A DNA stretch of 64,000 nt from NCBI RefSeq assembly GCF_003171515.1, contig NC_089390.1, positions 1,674,001 to 1,738,000 on the forward strand, written 5' to 3'. This stretch comes from Pyrenophora tritici-repentis (lineage: Eukaryota; Ascomycota; Dothideomycetes; Pleosporales; Pleosporaceae). The notes under the pieces are model-generated. The model worked only from the letters and a program-made list of their open reading frames with translations. It was not told the origin of the DNA and did no database searches. The position numbers and the translations under genes are program-made. Of this stretch, positions 12,601 to 22,531 are shown piece after piece; the stretch's first letter is position 1; every line of letters begins with the position of its first letter.

Positions 12601-14126
12601 ATAGAACAACTAACAGAAGAATAATCTACACGGATTATACCCCGTAAGTGCCTCGCGAGACAATGCTAATAGTTAGCATCGTTTGGCTCTAGACTATGAA
12701 ATTCATTGCAAACAAGACCGGTGGTTTTAAGTACTAGAAATTAATCTCACGATGTGAATATTGTTCCTTATACGTCATCCGGTACTATATCCGACAAGCC
12801 AACTATGATAGTCCAGTAGGACTACTGCGCAACCACGTTGGTAAATCACAGTACTGTAGTCGCAGACGAGGAAATCAAGAAACACATGTAATTTACCTGA
12901 CACCTTGGGGATCCTCCAGTATATCAGCCTGGAACTTTGTATCTAGGATACTGACGATGGTGTGGATGAAGTCGGTATGAACTAACACCCTCGTCTTTAA
13001 GTGGCCAAGAATCAGGCGCAAGATCTTTAGCTTCTCGTGAGGTCCATGGCCCAAGTGTTCATGGGGCAGTGCTATTACCAGTTCTAGCAAAGTTTTCTAA
13101 GGCCTGCATGGTATCGAAGTGAACGCGCACATAGTCTGAACCTACGTAGACCTCCATAAGAAAATGTGATGAAGCGCCTTGGGGTACTAGGCCCAACTAT
13201 CGTGAACTTATCCCATGACTGTGAATGTATTTAATGATCATCCCTACACTGCCGAACCAGCTTGCGTTATACTGGGAGATCACCGATACCATGTCGGAGT
13301 AAACGACCATAACGCATGTTATCGATCGCACCCTGGCAAATATCACGCAGATGTGAAAGGGTGATTCATGTGGTGGAGAAAATATTCCAATGGATTTTCT
13401 GGTCCTTATCAACTTGCTCTGGACACTTGCTTCTCATTGCCGAACACGAAACGAGTCATACAACACCTCTGTATGATCTCTAAAGTGTAAAGAAAGATTC
13501 CAAATAATTGACTGATTGATTTGAGAATATATTGAGGTAGTAACAGAGATCCATCTGCACTACGGAGGGCTCACGAATATTCACATTGCTGACCATGCGA
13601 TCCTCTACATGTACCCAGGTATTTGACTTGCAACTGTGCATACGAAATTACGCATACTCCAAAGAAAGGCTGATCAAAGCAAAGGCGAAAAACTAGGTCT
13701 AGGTGGAGACGAGGGTGATGGCCAAAGGTGTTGTTCAAGGACGTCGATGATGTAATTATCAAGGCTCAGCTGGGAGGTGAGGTACCATGCTCGGAAGGAC
13801 GTCGTGTTACCACCACCCACGAACACGAGATTGCATGCACAACCAGCCAAGATGATCTCTTGTGGTATTGAGAAGGGTACAGATAACAACACTATGGGTT
13901 CGCAGTGACAGATATGCATAAAGAACGAAATTTAACTGCAGCTCCAGATGAATATACATGTCGCGTCGATGCACGTCGGCGGCGTGGGCATCCTCAAAAG
14001 GGCGTTTCAGTCGCACAAACCCCACTCCCTCATAAGTCCATGGGCAGACTGCCTAGCATTGTAGGATCTGGCTACCAGAAAGTCGCGCCATGCAGGCGCG
14101 TTTGGCACTGAAATGAAACCCCAACT
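12601..14126. other. AT-richer region with unrecognised ORF fragments, mostly minus strand
   Basis: Base composition becomes AT-richer than the preceding 12 kb. Minus-strand open pieces at about 12893-13090, 13197-13412 and 13674-13919 lie in order and look less low-complexity than random frames. I could not join them by plausible introns or recognise a domain. They may be remains of a decayed gene or simply promoter DNA of the permease. Confidence 0.3.
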
Positions 14127-16122
14127 TTGGTACCAAACGAACCACATGAATTGAAAGTGCTTCGCTCAATGACCGTATCCCACAACTCCAGTCCTCCTAC
14201 GCGTTGCCCGTTTGCTTCTGAGGCCGTGGAAAAGGACATAGCACGCTTCACAACGACGCTTCCAAATGGCGAAGATGGCGTCCATGACAATACCGGGAAC
14301 ACTGAACATGACAGTGATCTATCTGGCCCTTCCGAAAAAGGCGTATTCCAGGTAAGATATCGTAATACTGCTCATAATCAACCCTTTGATACCAGCTCCA
14401 GCGCTATATCAACCAACTCGCCATCAACAACTTCGGCTTCACACTTCAAGTCGCATGGGAAGCCGTGGGTCTCTCATTTCAGCTTGCGTGGCCGAACGGG
14501 GGTCCTGCGGCTCTGGTCTATGGATCCATGATTGCTGGCATTGATTCTACTTTAGTAGCGTTGGCTTTGGGAGAGATGGCTTCCATGTAATGGAAATCGA
14601 ATCATAGCTGCTAGTTATGTGTCTCGATTACTGATTACATAACAGGGATCCCACCGTCGGCGCACAGTATAGATGGTCAGCACGTTTCGCGCCGTTTGCG
14701 CCTGAGTTCTGGGGGTTCATACAGGGTAAATAACCACCCGATTCGTGCTTAGTTTCCATATTACCCTGTGAGCTGACAGGTCGGGAAGGTTGGATTACAG
14801 TCATCGCTTGGGTGTGCAGCTGTGCGGGTGCCTTCTCCTTCATGTCCAACACGCTATCCGGATTGATCATCTTCAACAGTCCAAGCTATGAGCCCCAGCC
14901 ATGGCATTCGACGGTGTTCCTCATCGCGTTCCTTGTTGTTCCGTTGGTACTCAATCTCTATCTGAGGCAGATTATCAATTATCTGGAAACAGTCGGCGGT
15001 ATCTTTCACGTCGTCTTGTTTGTGGCGGTTGTTATGACACTTTGTACACTGGCCAAGCACGGTACACCCACATATGTCTTCAAAACTCTGCATACAGATG
15101 CGGGATGGGTGAATCCACGCGTCGCTTTCTCGATTGGTATGCTTGCAACCGCATACCCGATTAGTAGCTTTGACGGTGTCCTTCACATGAGTAAGTTGGT
15201 GTAAGTCGAAAGTGTTCTTTCGACTGATACTAATCAACCGTATAGTCGAAGAGACAAAAGAGCCTTGCAGACGGGTGCCCAAGGCCATGGTCTTAGCAAC
15301 TATCCTCAACGCCGTTATGATGATTGCGTTTTGTATCTGTCTGATGTTCTGCATCGGAGACGAAACAGCCGTCGCAAAATCAATCCTACCCATCACAGAA
15401 GTCTTTTACTCTGCGTAAGACACATCCTCTGTTCGATTTCACACATACCTGTACTAATATAATCCTGTAGCACAGGATCAAAACCAGCTTCCACCGTCAT
15501 GACAGCACTAATGGGCTTCCAGCTCATGATAGGCAACTTCAACATCGTCGCATCCGTTGCCAGGTTAGTCTGGCGTTTCGCATCCGACAAAGGTCTTCCT
15601 TTTCACCAGCATTTCACCTACGTAAGCTGTTAACCATACAAATCTTTGCGTATCCAACTGAAAGAGTTTCAGATCCATCCAAAACTCCAAGTGCCAATAC
15701 CCGCACTCCTCCTCGTTGGAATTATCTGCTGCCTCCTCTCCCTCATCAGCCTCAGCTCAACAACAGCCCTCAACTCGCTCATCTCGCTGCCCACAATCGC
15801 ATTATATGTATCCTACCTCGTTCCTATCATACTTCTTACGCTACGCCAGCTTGTCAGGAGACACCCGAAATACGGACCCTTCCAATTTGGTAAATGGAGC
15901 GTTCCAATTAAGCTGTGTGCCATGGTTTATCTAGTATATGTCATGATTTTTGTTGCTTTTCCGGCGTCTAGGCCGGTGACGAGTTTGACTCTGAATTATG
16001 CGCCGCCTGTTCTTCTAGGTTTTCTTTTCATCGCAATGGTGGATTGGTTTGTGAGGGCGAAACGGAAGTTTGAGGTACCTACTGCTGCGCTGGAATATGC
16101 GGAGGATGAGAGGTGGGAGTAG
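14127..16122 (+). CDS. Amino-acid permease (APC superfamily, GABA/choline permease-like)
   Basis: Seven exons: 14127-14351, 14396-14586, 14646-14725, 14780-15190, 15246-15414, 15471-15621, 15673-16122; 558 aa. Introns are 44-59 bp with GT..AG ends; the fourth has a clear branch-site-like ACTAATC. The protein has a hydrophilic N-terminus of about 75 residues, then about twelve hydrophobic segments. Family marks include GGPAALVYG, the LGEMASM block followed by GAQYRWSARFAP, a GW segment opening the next helix, and IEETKEPCRRVPKAM, the usual E-E loop. It probably sits in the plasma or vacuolar membrane and imports an amino acid, GABA or related amine with protons; the substrate cannot be read from sequence. 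The N-terminal start is the least certain part; the second acceptor could also lie 6 bp downstream. Confidence 0.85.
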
Positions 16123-16327
16123 TTGCTTGATAGAGCTGAGATAGTGAGGCGCGATGCTAAGTGAAGGGGCTTGATATATTAACGCTCTGATCGACCAGCA
16201 GAATAGACCTGTAGACCAGGATGACTGTTCTTCTTGGCATGTGCAAATCCTACTGCAGTATAAATATACTGCTATTAATCGCAAGTAGTATTATACAAGC
16301 CATATCATATCCTATCTTCCAACTCAG

Positions 16328-17110
16328 CTAAACCAAATAAGGAATCTCCCTACCCATCTCTCTCTCCACCCCAACAACGAAAACATCCACCATATTTCTC
16401 TCACTCACCCTATCCGCCTCCACATCCATCTCCTCCACCCACTCTCCCCTCTCACAATTGCATCCCCAACCCTCGTCCCACCTTCAACTAAACACTCCAC
16501 AAACCTCACCGCCGTCCTAAGCGGCGAATACCGCCCCCCTGCCGGCGCCAAATTCACATCCGCACCCCGCACCCCGCACCTCCAGCAACATCCTAACCGC
16601 CTCCACACTAGTCGGTCTCGCAAAAAACAGCAAAATCAAAGGTATATTCCCACTCCCCGTCGTTGCATCCACGCTATGAGGAAAGGAAACGACATAGCAA
16701 AGCGGAGAATATCCGGGTTGCGAGCGTTGGCAGCTAAGTGCAGTATGTTTCCATCTGCGGCGCCCGAGGGAGATCTTGTGAGGTGCTGTAGATGCGGTGT
16801 CATGTCTACATGTGTGATTGTTGTTCTAGCAGGTAGTGTACGATGTGGGGTTGGTTCTAAAAGGTGGCCTGACCGATGTATTGGTAGGGGAAGTCTGTTT
16901 GTGGTTCTGCTAAGAGGGCGGTTGTGAGGATGTGTTGGGACCGCGCGGAATCGAAGAGGGTGTGTAGGATGGGGAGGTAGCTTTGACGGGAGACGGAGCA
17001 GAGGAGTGTGTTTGCCCATGAGAGCGTGGAAGAGGAGAGAGGAGATGGGATATGTGAAGTTGCTTGTGAGAAGGGGCCGCTCGGTAACTCAAGTCGTTTG
17101 TCTGCAAATT
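16328..17110 (-). pseudogene. Decayed ankyrin-repeat gene
   Basis: On the minus strand, pieces in different frames form ankyrin-like sequence: a segment ending YIGQATF, then GAADGNILHLAANARNPDIL, then GSGNIPLILLFFARPTSVEA, then GADVNLAPAGGRYSPLRTA, and a tail ending at a stop at 16328. To join them the frame must change at least three times: near 16863 (a T run on the minus strand), near 16683 (duplicated TTTCC) and near 16565 (GTGCGGG repeated three times). Two of these look like replication slippage, so I call it a pseudogene. Homopolymer sequence error could explain the first. Ankyrin proteins usually mediate protein binding; no specific role can be given. The start is not defined. Confidence 0.45.
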
Positions 17111-17485
17111 ATAATAAGTTGACCATATCAACAAACCGTTTTGAGATTATAGAGATAACATCTAGTCCAAATCAAGATGAGCACAGCCTTGAATGTTATC
17201 CCGTTCGCCGTATCAAGCACAAAAAGGAACGAACGATAAGATACCTATCCGTCAAGTCAGCACAGTAACACAACGTACCCAACACTCAACCCACATAGAT
17301 AGAAACTATATACAGCACAAACTCCCTCACTTCTCATCTCAAAATACGCCCCCTGTACCGCACTGTTCCCCCCTTTCCTCATCACAAACCCAAAATACTC
17401 AAAACTATCCCCATCCCCCATAACCTCCATGTCCAAATCCCACTCGCCATCCCGATTAACAATCGGCTTAATAAAATGAGGTTGT

Positions 17486-17682
17486 CTATATGTCGGATCG
17501 TGAGTATCGGTAGAGACGTTGGCTGCTTGACACTTCGGCCCGACTTCGGCCCACCTTGCGCAGAGCTTAGGTATACCTTCGTAGCACCTATGTTCGTAGA
17601 GAATACCAATACCAGTCACTAGAAGAACCTCGTTGTTGTTATTCACCCGTACGATCGTACAAGGCCTACCGACACTATACGT
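17486..17682 (-). other. In-frame insertion or intron in the methyltransferase, bounded by imperfect 8-bp direct repeats
   Basis: On the minus strand ACGTATAG (17675-17682) and ACATATAG (17486-17493) bracket 181 bp. Repeat-to-repeat distance is 189 bp, a multiple of three with no in-frame stop. Removing the segment and one repeat copy gives I-T-Y-R-Q-P-H-F, resembling the usual I-[ST]-[FY]-x-x-P-H-F of the family. Splicing from the GTATAG inside the first repeat to the ATATAG inside the second would instead give I-T-Q-P-H-F. It may be a young intron formed by an insertion with target duplication, or a MITE. Confidence 0.4.
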
Positions 17683-18077
17683 GATATAAAGAAACACACC
17701 ATCATCTTTCAGTACTCTCATAACCTGTTTCTTACTATCAGCACCGTTTCCTCTACCCTCTTCCTCTCCTCTCCCCGTCCCCCACTCCCTTTTCAACAAA
17801 ACAAGTAAATAACCACTCACCTCCTTCATATACCTCCCACTGTTCTCCAACACCTCATCCGGCGGACTCCACGGACTCCCATAAATCATGGTATCCAACG
17901 TCCCCTTATCAAACGCCACGTCCACGCTTCCACTCGCAATAGCCCTCATATCGCGCACGTCGCCAACTTGCCACTCCACCTGTGGTTTATCGCTGTGTCG
18001 CGACTTCATGGTTTCTACGACTACGGTGGAGAAGTCGAGACAGACTTGGTTGGTGTAGCCTCGTGCGAGGAGGTCGT

Positions 18078-18085
18078 ATGGTACA
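18078..18085 (+). repeat. Left target site duplication of the hAT element
   Basis: ATGGTACA, identical to 21190-21197. It is host sequence from the second coding exon of the methyltransferase. Confidence 0.93.
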
Positions 18086-18135
18086 CACACCTGAGATCAA
18101 TCAAGCTAGCTTGATAGCTTGATTGGAAGATTGAT

Positions 18136-18190
18136 GCCAAGCCAATTCAATCAATCCAGCCAAACCTCATACAAAAACGCAATCAATCCA
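18136..18190 (+). repeat. Subterminal direct repeat, left copy (hAT element)
   Basis: A segment of about 55 bp beginning GCCAAGCCAATTCAATCAAT recurs in the same orientation at 21092-21147 with a few differences. hAT transposases bind subterminal repeats, so these are candidate binding sites. Direct rather than inverted orientation between the two ends is notable. Confidence 0.75.
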
Positions 18191-18491
18191 GCTGAGCTTT
18201 TCCGTGAGCTTGATTCAGATTGATAGCTTGATTGCCTTAAGTATATAGTAGATTTCGGTGATGAGGCAGCCCATGAGGCAGCTTAGATAGCTGTAAAAGC
18301 TCTATACTGAGCTTTTTTTGGTGTTTTAGTTACGCCGTGTAACATTGAGTAATATCCGATAGCTCCGTGTAACTAGCAGCCAGCGCGTCGTCTCATATAG
18401 TATACTCCATCTCCATCTCCATCACCCACAATACTATATACTTTTGGTGTTGCAGATCTATCGCCGTATACCTCACCTCATCGTCGCCCTC

Positions 18492-21011
18492 ATGCCGCCC
18501 AAAAAACGCGTCTCTGATAGCGCTCCCTCGCCTAGAAAGCGCGCGCGCGGCACTGCGAGCCAGCCCGTCGCGATCGACTCGCAGTCATATCAATCTCAGC
18601 CATCTGCTCTATCTCCGCCGCCTCCATATACACATACTTTCGAGTCGCGATTGCGCGAGTCGCAGCCCGAAGACGCTATCGTCGCGCCCGCCGAGGGCAG
18701 TGAGCAAGCTACGCTCGCTCCGTCTTCTGAAGCCGCCGACGACGCTGTAGATGAGGCTTTTGACGCCCATCTCGAAGACAATTATGATGGCATAGATTGG
18801 GGTCGCCTTAAGCTGTATACGAAGCCTATCACGACGCACCAACACAAGCGGAGTTGGATCTATCGCCACGGCTATCGCGTCGCTCTTCTCAAAGATCCAA
18901 CCCGCGTATTCTTCATCTGCCACTGGTGTTTCAAGCACAAGCTCACGGATATTGGTATTGGGATATACAATACAAGCGCAGCAGTCTCGTCAGCCGCGCG
19001 CCACCTCAGCGAGCAGAAACCTGGCCATAGGCTAGTAGCACCAGGCAAGACTCCAGTTGCTAGTGTTTACAACGCGCTCACCACTGCGAGAGTCCCTATC
19101 TCACAGGCAGTAGCTAATCAGATTAACGGGTTTAGCAAGCAGCGCTTTAGGTTTGCCGCAGTAGACTGGCTCGTCGCGAACAACCACCCCATCTCTGAGT
19201 TCGAAACACCAGCTTTTCGACGCCTAATTGCTATCGCCAACCCACTTGCAGAAGCAGCGCTCTGGAAGAACCACAAGAGCGTCTCCCAATACGTCATACG
19301 ACTGTTTGACTGGCTCAGGCCCCGCGTTGTCCACGAGCTGTCACAATCGCTTAGCAAGATCCATATAAGCTTTGACGGATGGACAACGAAAGGCGGCAAG
19401 CGCGGGTTTCTCGGTATCGTCGCCCACTACGTCAACTCAGATGGCAAGCTCCGAGACCTGCCTATCGCGCTGCCTCAGCTCACAGGCGCTCACTCCGGCG
19501 ATCGATTAGCTGAGGTTGTATTATCAATCTTAGAGCAGTTTAGCATAAGCGAGCGCACACTCGGTTACTTCGTCCTCGACAATGCCTCTAATAACGACAC
19601 CGCTGTCGCTGCGATTGCCCACGAGCTTAACTTCAATCCTATACACCGACGCCTCCGCTGTGGCCCTCATACGATCAATCTGATTGGGCAGAGACTGCTC
19701 TGGGGCAGAGATGCAGACTCATACAACAACGAGGGAGTTGACGAGCTCGCCGACGAGGCAGCGTTTATAAAGGAGTGGCGAAAGCACGGGCCTTTAGGCG
19801 TACTTCTCGATATTGTCAACTATATCCACACACCGCAGCAGTACAATCTTTTTGAGAAGGCGCAGCGTACAGCTTACCGTGAGCTACCTCACGACGCAGA
19901 CGACAAGCTCACGATACTACAGCCAATCAAGCCAGTAGTCACACGCTGGAACTCATACTTCGACTGTTTTGAGCGAGCTATAAAGCTCGCGCCGGCCATC
20001 AACGCGTACGCGAACACCCACATACAAAATACAGCAAAAGAGGATATCTACGCCGACTCACAGGGCAAAAATCGGCCTGCTGCTCCACAGTGGATGAGAT
20101 CAGACGGCCTCACAGCTGCCGATTGGGCTGTTGTTACCGACTATATAGAGGTTCTTAGGCCACTTAAAGAGTGTACAAAGCGCTTTGAGGGACGTGGCGA
20201 GTATAGCTTTGGCGCGATCGCTGAGGTGATCCCAACGTTTGATTTTCTACTCACTCAATTAGAAGCTCGCCTCCTCTACTACGATTGCGTAGTCCATGAC
20301 GCTCACGACGAGGCACCCGAAGATCACCTTCCTATTAATCTACGCGCAGCGCTACTTAAGGCGAACGAGTACTACGCTAAACTCGACGACTCGCCAGCTT
20401 ACTACGCTGCTACAATACTCCATCCTCGCTACAAACACTACTGCGATCAAGCGTGGGCTGAGAAGCCTGACTGGCTGGCGCTTAATAATCTTAATTTCCA
20501 GGCACTGTGGGCGGATTACAAGTCGCTGCCGTTACCGAGGCCTTGCTACACACGCGCACCGAAGAAACCGAGCAATATTGACGACGCGATTGACGGCATT
20601 ATTGATCCCACACGCGGCAATACTAAGGAGGATGAGTATGAGCAGTGGAAGCGCGAGCCAATCGTTGGCAAGGGCACCGATCCTATACAATACTGGTTCG
20701 GGCTGCGCGATCAATATCCCAACCTTAGTAAGATGGCGCTTACTATACTCTCTATACCCGCTTCAAGCTGTGAGTGTGAGCGCGTCTTCAGTGAGCTCGG
20801 AGATCTACTAGAGCCTCGCCGACGCTGTATATCACCTGAGCTACTAGCAGCACTACACTCAGTACGACGATGGAGACGGGCAGGTTTTGGTGGCGGCGAC
20901 AACGACGATATGGGCCAATCAAAGCTTACCGACGAGCAGATGGACGTTTTGTACGAGCTTAGCAAGTGGGTGGGCGAAGACGACGATCTAGATACATGGG
21001 ACGACGGCTGA
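18492..21011 (+). CDS. hAT transposase (BED-like zinc finger, RNase H-like core, C-terminal dimerisation region)
   Basis: 839 aa from the ATG at 18492 (MPPKKRVSDS); the frame is open upstream to 18444 but without an earlier ATG. The N-terminus is basic and Ser/Pro rich. At about residues 118-180 a BED-type finger is suggested by FICHWCFKHK followed by spaced His residues. The catalytic RNase H-like domain starts near HISFDGWTTKGGKRGF and includes GYFVLDNASNND and RRLRCGPHTINL. The C-terminal hAT block contains SIPASSCECERVFSELGDLL, as in Tol/Restless-type elements. No stop or frameshift was found, so it could encode an active enzyme that cuts and rejoins the element ends in the nucleus. The gene uses no obvious intron. 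Confidence 0.93.
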   Translation: MPPKKRVSDSAPSPRKRARGTASQPVAIDSQSYQSQPSALSPPPPYTHTFESRLRESQPEDAIVAPAEGSEQATLAPSSEAADDAVDEAFDAHLEDNYDGIDWGRLKLYTKPITTHQHKRSWIYRHGYRVALLKDPTRVFFICHWCFKHKLTDIGIGIYNTSAAVSSAARHLSEQKPGHRLVAPGKTPVASVYNALTTARVPISQAVANQINGFSKQRFRFAAVDWLVANNHPISEFETPAFRRLIAIANPLAEAALWKNHKSVSQYVIRLFDWLRPRVVHELSQSLSKIHISFDGWTTKGGKRGFLGIVAHYVNSDGKLRDLPIALPQLTGAHSGDRLAEVVLSILEQFSISERTLGYFVLDNASNNDTAVAAIAHELNFNPIHRRLRCGPHTINLIGQRLLWGRDADSYNNEGVDELADEAAFIKEWRKHGPLGVLLDIVNYIHTPQQYNLFEKAQRTAYRELPHDADDKLTILQPIKPVVTRWNSYFDCFERAIKLAPAINAYANTHIQNTAKEDIYADSQGKNRPAAPQWMRSDGLTAADWAVVTDYIEVLRPLKECTKRFEGRGEYSFGAIAEVIPTFDFLLTQLEARLLYYDCVVHDAHDEAPEDHLPINLRAALLKANEYYAKLDDSPAYYAATILHPRYKHYCDQAWAEKPDWLALNNLNFQALWADYKSLPLPRPCYTRAPKKPSNIDDAIDGIIDPTRGNTKEDEYEQWKREPIVGKGTDPIQYWFGLRDQYPNLSKMALTILSIPASSCECERVFSELGDLLEPRRRCISPELLAALHSVRRWRRAGFGGGDNDDMGQSKLTDEQMDVLYELSKWVGEDDDLDTWDDG

Positions 21012-21091
21012 GACTCAACACCAAAAAATATATACAACTTTCCTATTTGGGAATCAAGCACCCAAGCTACCAATCAAGCTAACAACTTTCC

Positions 21092-21147
21092 GCCAAGCCA
21101 ATTCAATCAATCCAGCCAAATCTCATACAAACAGCCAATCAATCAAG
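21092..21147 (+). repeat. Subterminal direct repeat, right copy (hAT element)
   Basis: Same orientation as the left copy at 18136-18190, with small differences near its end. Confidence 0.75.
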
Positions 21148-21189
21148 CCGGGGGCTGTCAGCTTGCTTGATTGATTGATCTCAGGTGTG

Positions 21190-21197
21190 ATGGTACA
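21190..21197 (+). repeat. Right target site duplication of the hAT element
   Basis: ATGGTACA immediately after the terminal inverted repeat; partner of 18078-18085. Confidence 0.93.
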
Positions 21198-21251
21198 GTC
21201 TGCGCGCGTTAGTGGAGCGGAAAGGCAAATAGCTGCGGCTTAGTCTGCGTA

Positions 21252-21276
21252 GTATATATATATATATATATATATA
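21252..21276 (+). repeat. (AT)n microsatellite in the methyltransferase intron
   Basis: About twelve AT units inside the 373-bp intron separating the first two coding exons of the interrupted methyltransferase. Confidence 0.9.
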
Positions 21277-21800
21277 TGTGCGTGTGTGAAGTCCAAAGGG
21301 GTAGTTAAAGGAAAGAGGGCCATGAACGCACACTATCTGTTGCGGTTTGTGAGGCAAGGGTATTGCGCATGTCACGTGCGTTGTCCTGGCGCTCCTCCCT
21401 CCCCTCCATGAGCACCTTCTCCCCTCACCAGCATCAGAGATACGTCATGTAAATAGACCCTGATTATGGCTACATATAAGGTGGCCATGACAGCACAACA
21501 ACAACAGAACACAATATACTCTGATGACTGCCTCGCGCGGTTACACTTTAATTGACTGCATTGTACTGCAACACTATCCCCACTACCCAAATGCAGCACC
21601 CTCTGGCCTTTACCCGCCTCCCCGCGTGCACCAAAAAGATGTTTTTTGAAAAAAGGTTCTAGGGCGCTGAAGGCGCGGAACCATTCATGCTTCGGCTTTT
21701 CGCCATCGGCTTTTGCATAGCGTTCATTCCAGAATTCGGCGCGAGCTAGTGCTTGCGCTTCTTTTGATGATGACATTATGGCAAGTTTTTGATTGAACAA

Positions 21801-22531
21801 AGTGTATGAATGCTAGGTGAATTTAAATAGGATTGTTGAGAATTGGGACTGTTGGAGAATGTTGGCCCCGCGCTAGGAACGAGGGCGTGTCGCCTAGGTA
21901 CAAGATGCTGATCGATTTTGATTTCAGGGTTGAGTCAAGCTACTATGCTGCATAGGGCTTAGCGCTACCAACGTAGATAGAAACGAGTCACAGAGAGGAC
22001 ATGAAATTCATGAAATTCACGAATGAGTAGATCGTCAGAGTAATTAAGCGAGGTATGAAGCCGGTAAACCACTCATAAACATCTCCGTAGAACCGAAAAA
22101 GAGATTTACTTTCATTCATAAACTACATACACAGGGCGTTCACCTCGTTTCATTTCGTTTCCTCCAATGATGGTTGCTTTTCTTCCTTCTTTTAATGTCA
22201 AGGTCGCGCGCGGTAAGACGACTCCAGATCAACTGGAGGTTACTCCTGACTAAAGCCGCGTGGGGTACAATGATTCGTGATGAGTGTTGAGAAGAAAAAA
22301 GAACAGTGGGTTATGTGTTGATACAGGTGATGTCGTGTCGTAGCGATTGATGGTGTAGTGGAGAAAGAGACAAAAAGCATAAGCATATTATCTCGTAGGG
22401 GTTTTCTAGTATGGGCTGACTGAGGGTAGCCTTGTCTGGGTCTATGTCGCTGGGCGGCAAAGTCCATTCAAAACACGTGCTACCTGTACCTAAGCCAAAC
22501 CGGGTATCAAGTGAAGAAAGAGACGGATCGC
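21801..22531. other. Intergenic region between methyltransferase promoter and the repeat-protein 3' end
   Basis: Contains the probable promoter of the minus-strand methyltransferase and the 3' UTR of the minus-strand gene starting at 26810. Only short frames without domain evidence. No repeats beyond a doubled catgaaattca phrase near 22000. Confidence 0.45.

Larger units (their letters stand above)
18086..21189 (+). mobile_element. hAT-family DNA transposon, apparently complete
   Basis: A 3104-bp element with matching ends: left CACACCTGAGATCAATCAA, and the reverse complement of the right end identical over those 19 bp. It is flanked by the perfect 8-bp duplication ATGGTACA (18078-18085 and 21190-21197), the size expected of hAT transposases. 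It holds one long transposase gene without frame damage. Perfect target repeats and intact coding indicate recent insertion. It interrupts a methyltransferase gene lying in the opposite orientation. Confidence 0.95.
17257..21776 (-). pseudogene. Class I SAM-dependent methyltransferase gene, split by a hAT transposon
   Basis: The N-terminal exon (21573-21776, 68 codons; an in-frame ATG at 21800 is possible) ends in the SAM-binding motif LHLGSGDS. After a 373-bp intron the coding sequence resumes at 21199 with T-V-P and is cut by the transposon at 18086-21189. It continues at 18077 with YDLLARGYTNQVCLDFS, then FDKGTLDTMI (motif IV region), an intron at 17725-17820, VLKDDGVFLYIT, and a C-terminal QPHFIKP. 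This order matches small fungal methyltransferases related to METTL13/EEF1AKMT4, which methylate lysines of elongation factor 1A; substrate here is inference. With 3.1 kb inserted in the second coding exon, the allele should be null unless the element excises. A further 181-bp intron-like insertion lies near 17486-17682. The end at 17257 is the first stop in frame. Confidence 0.75.
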
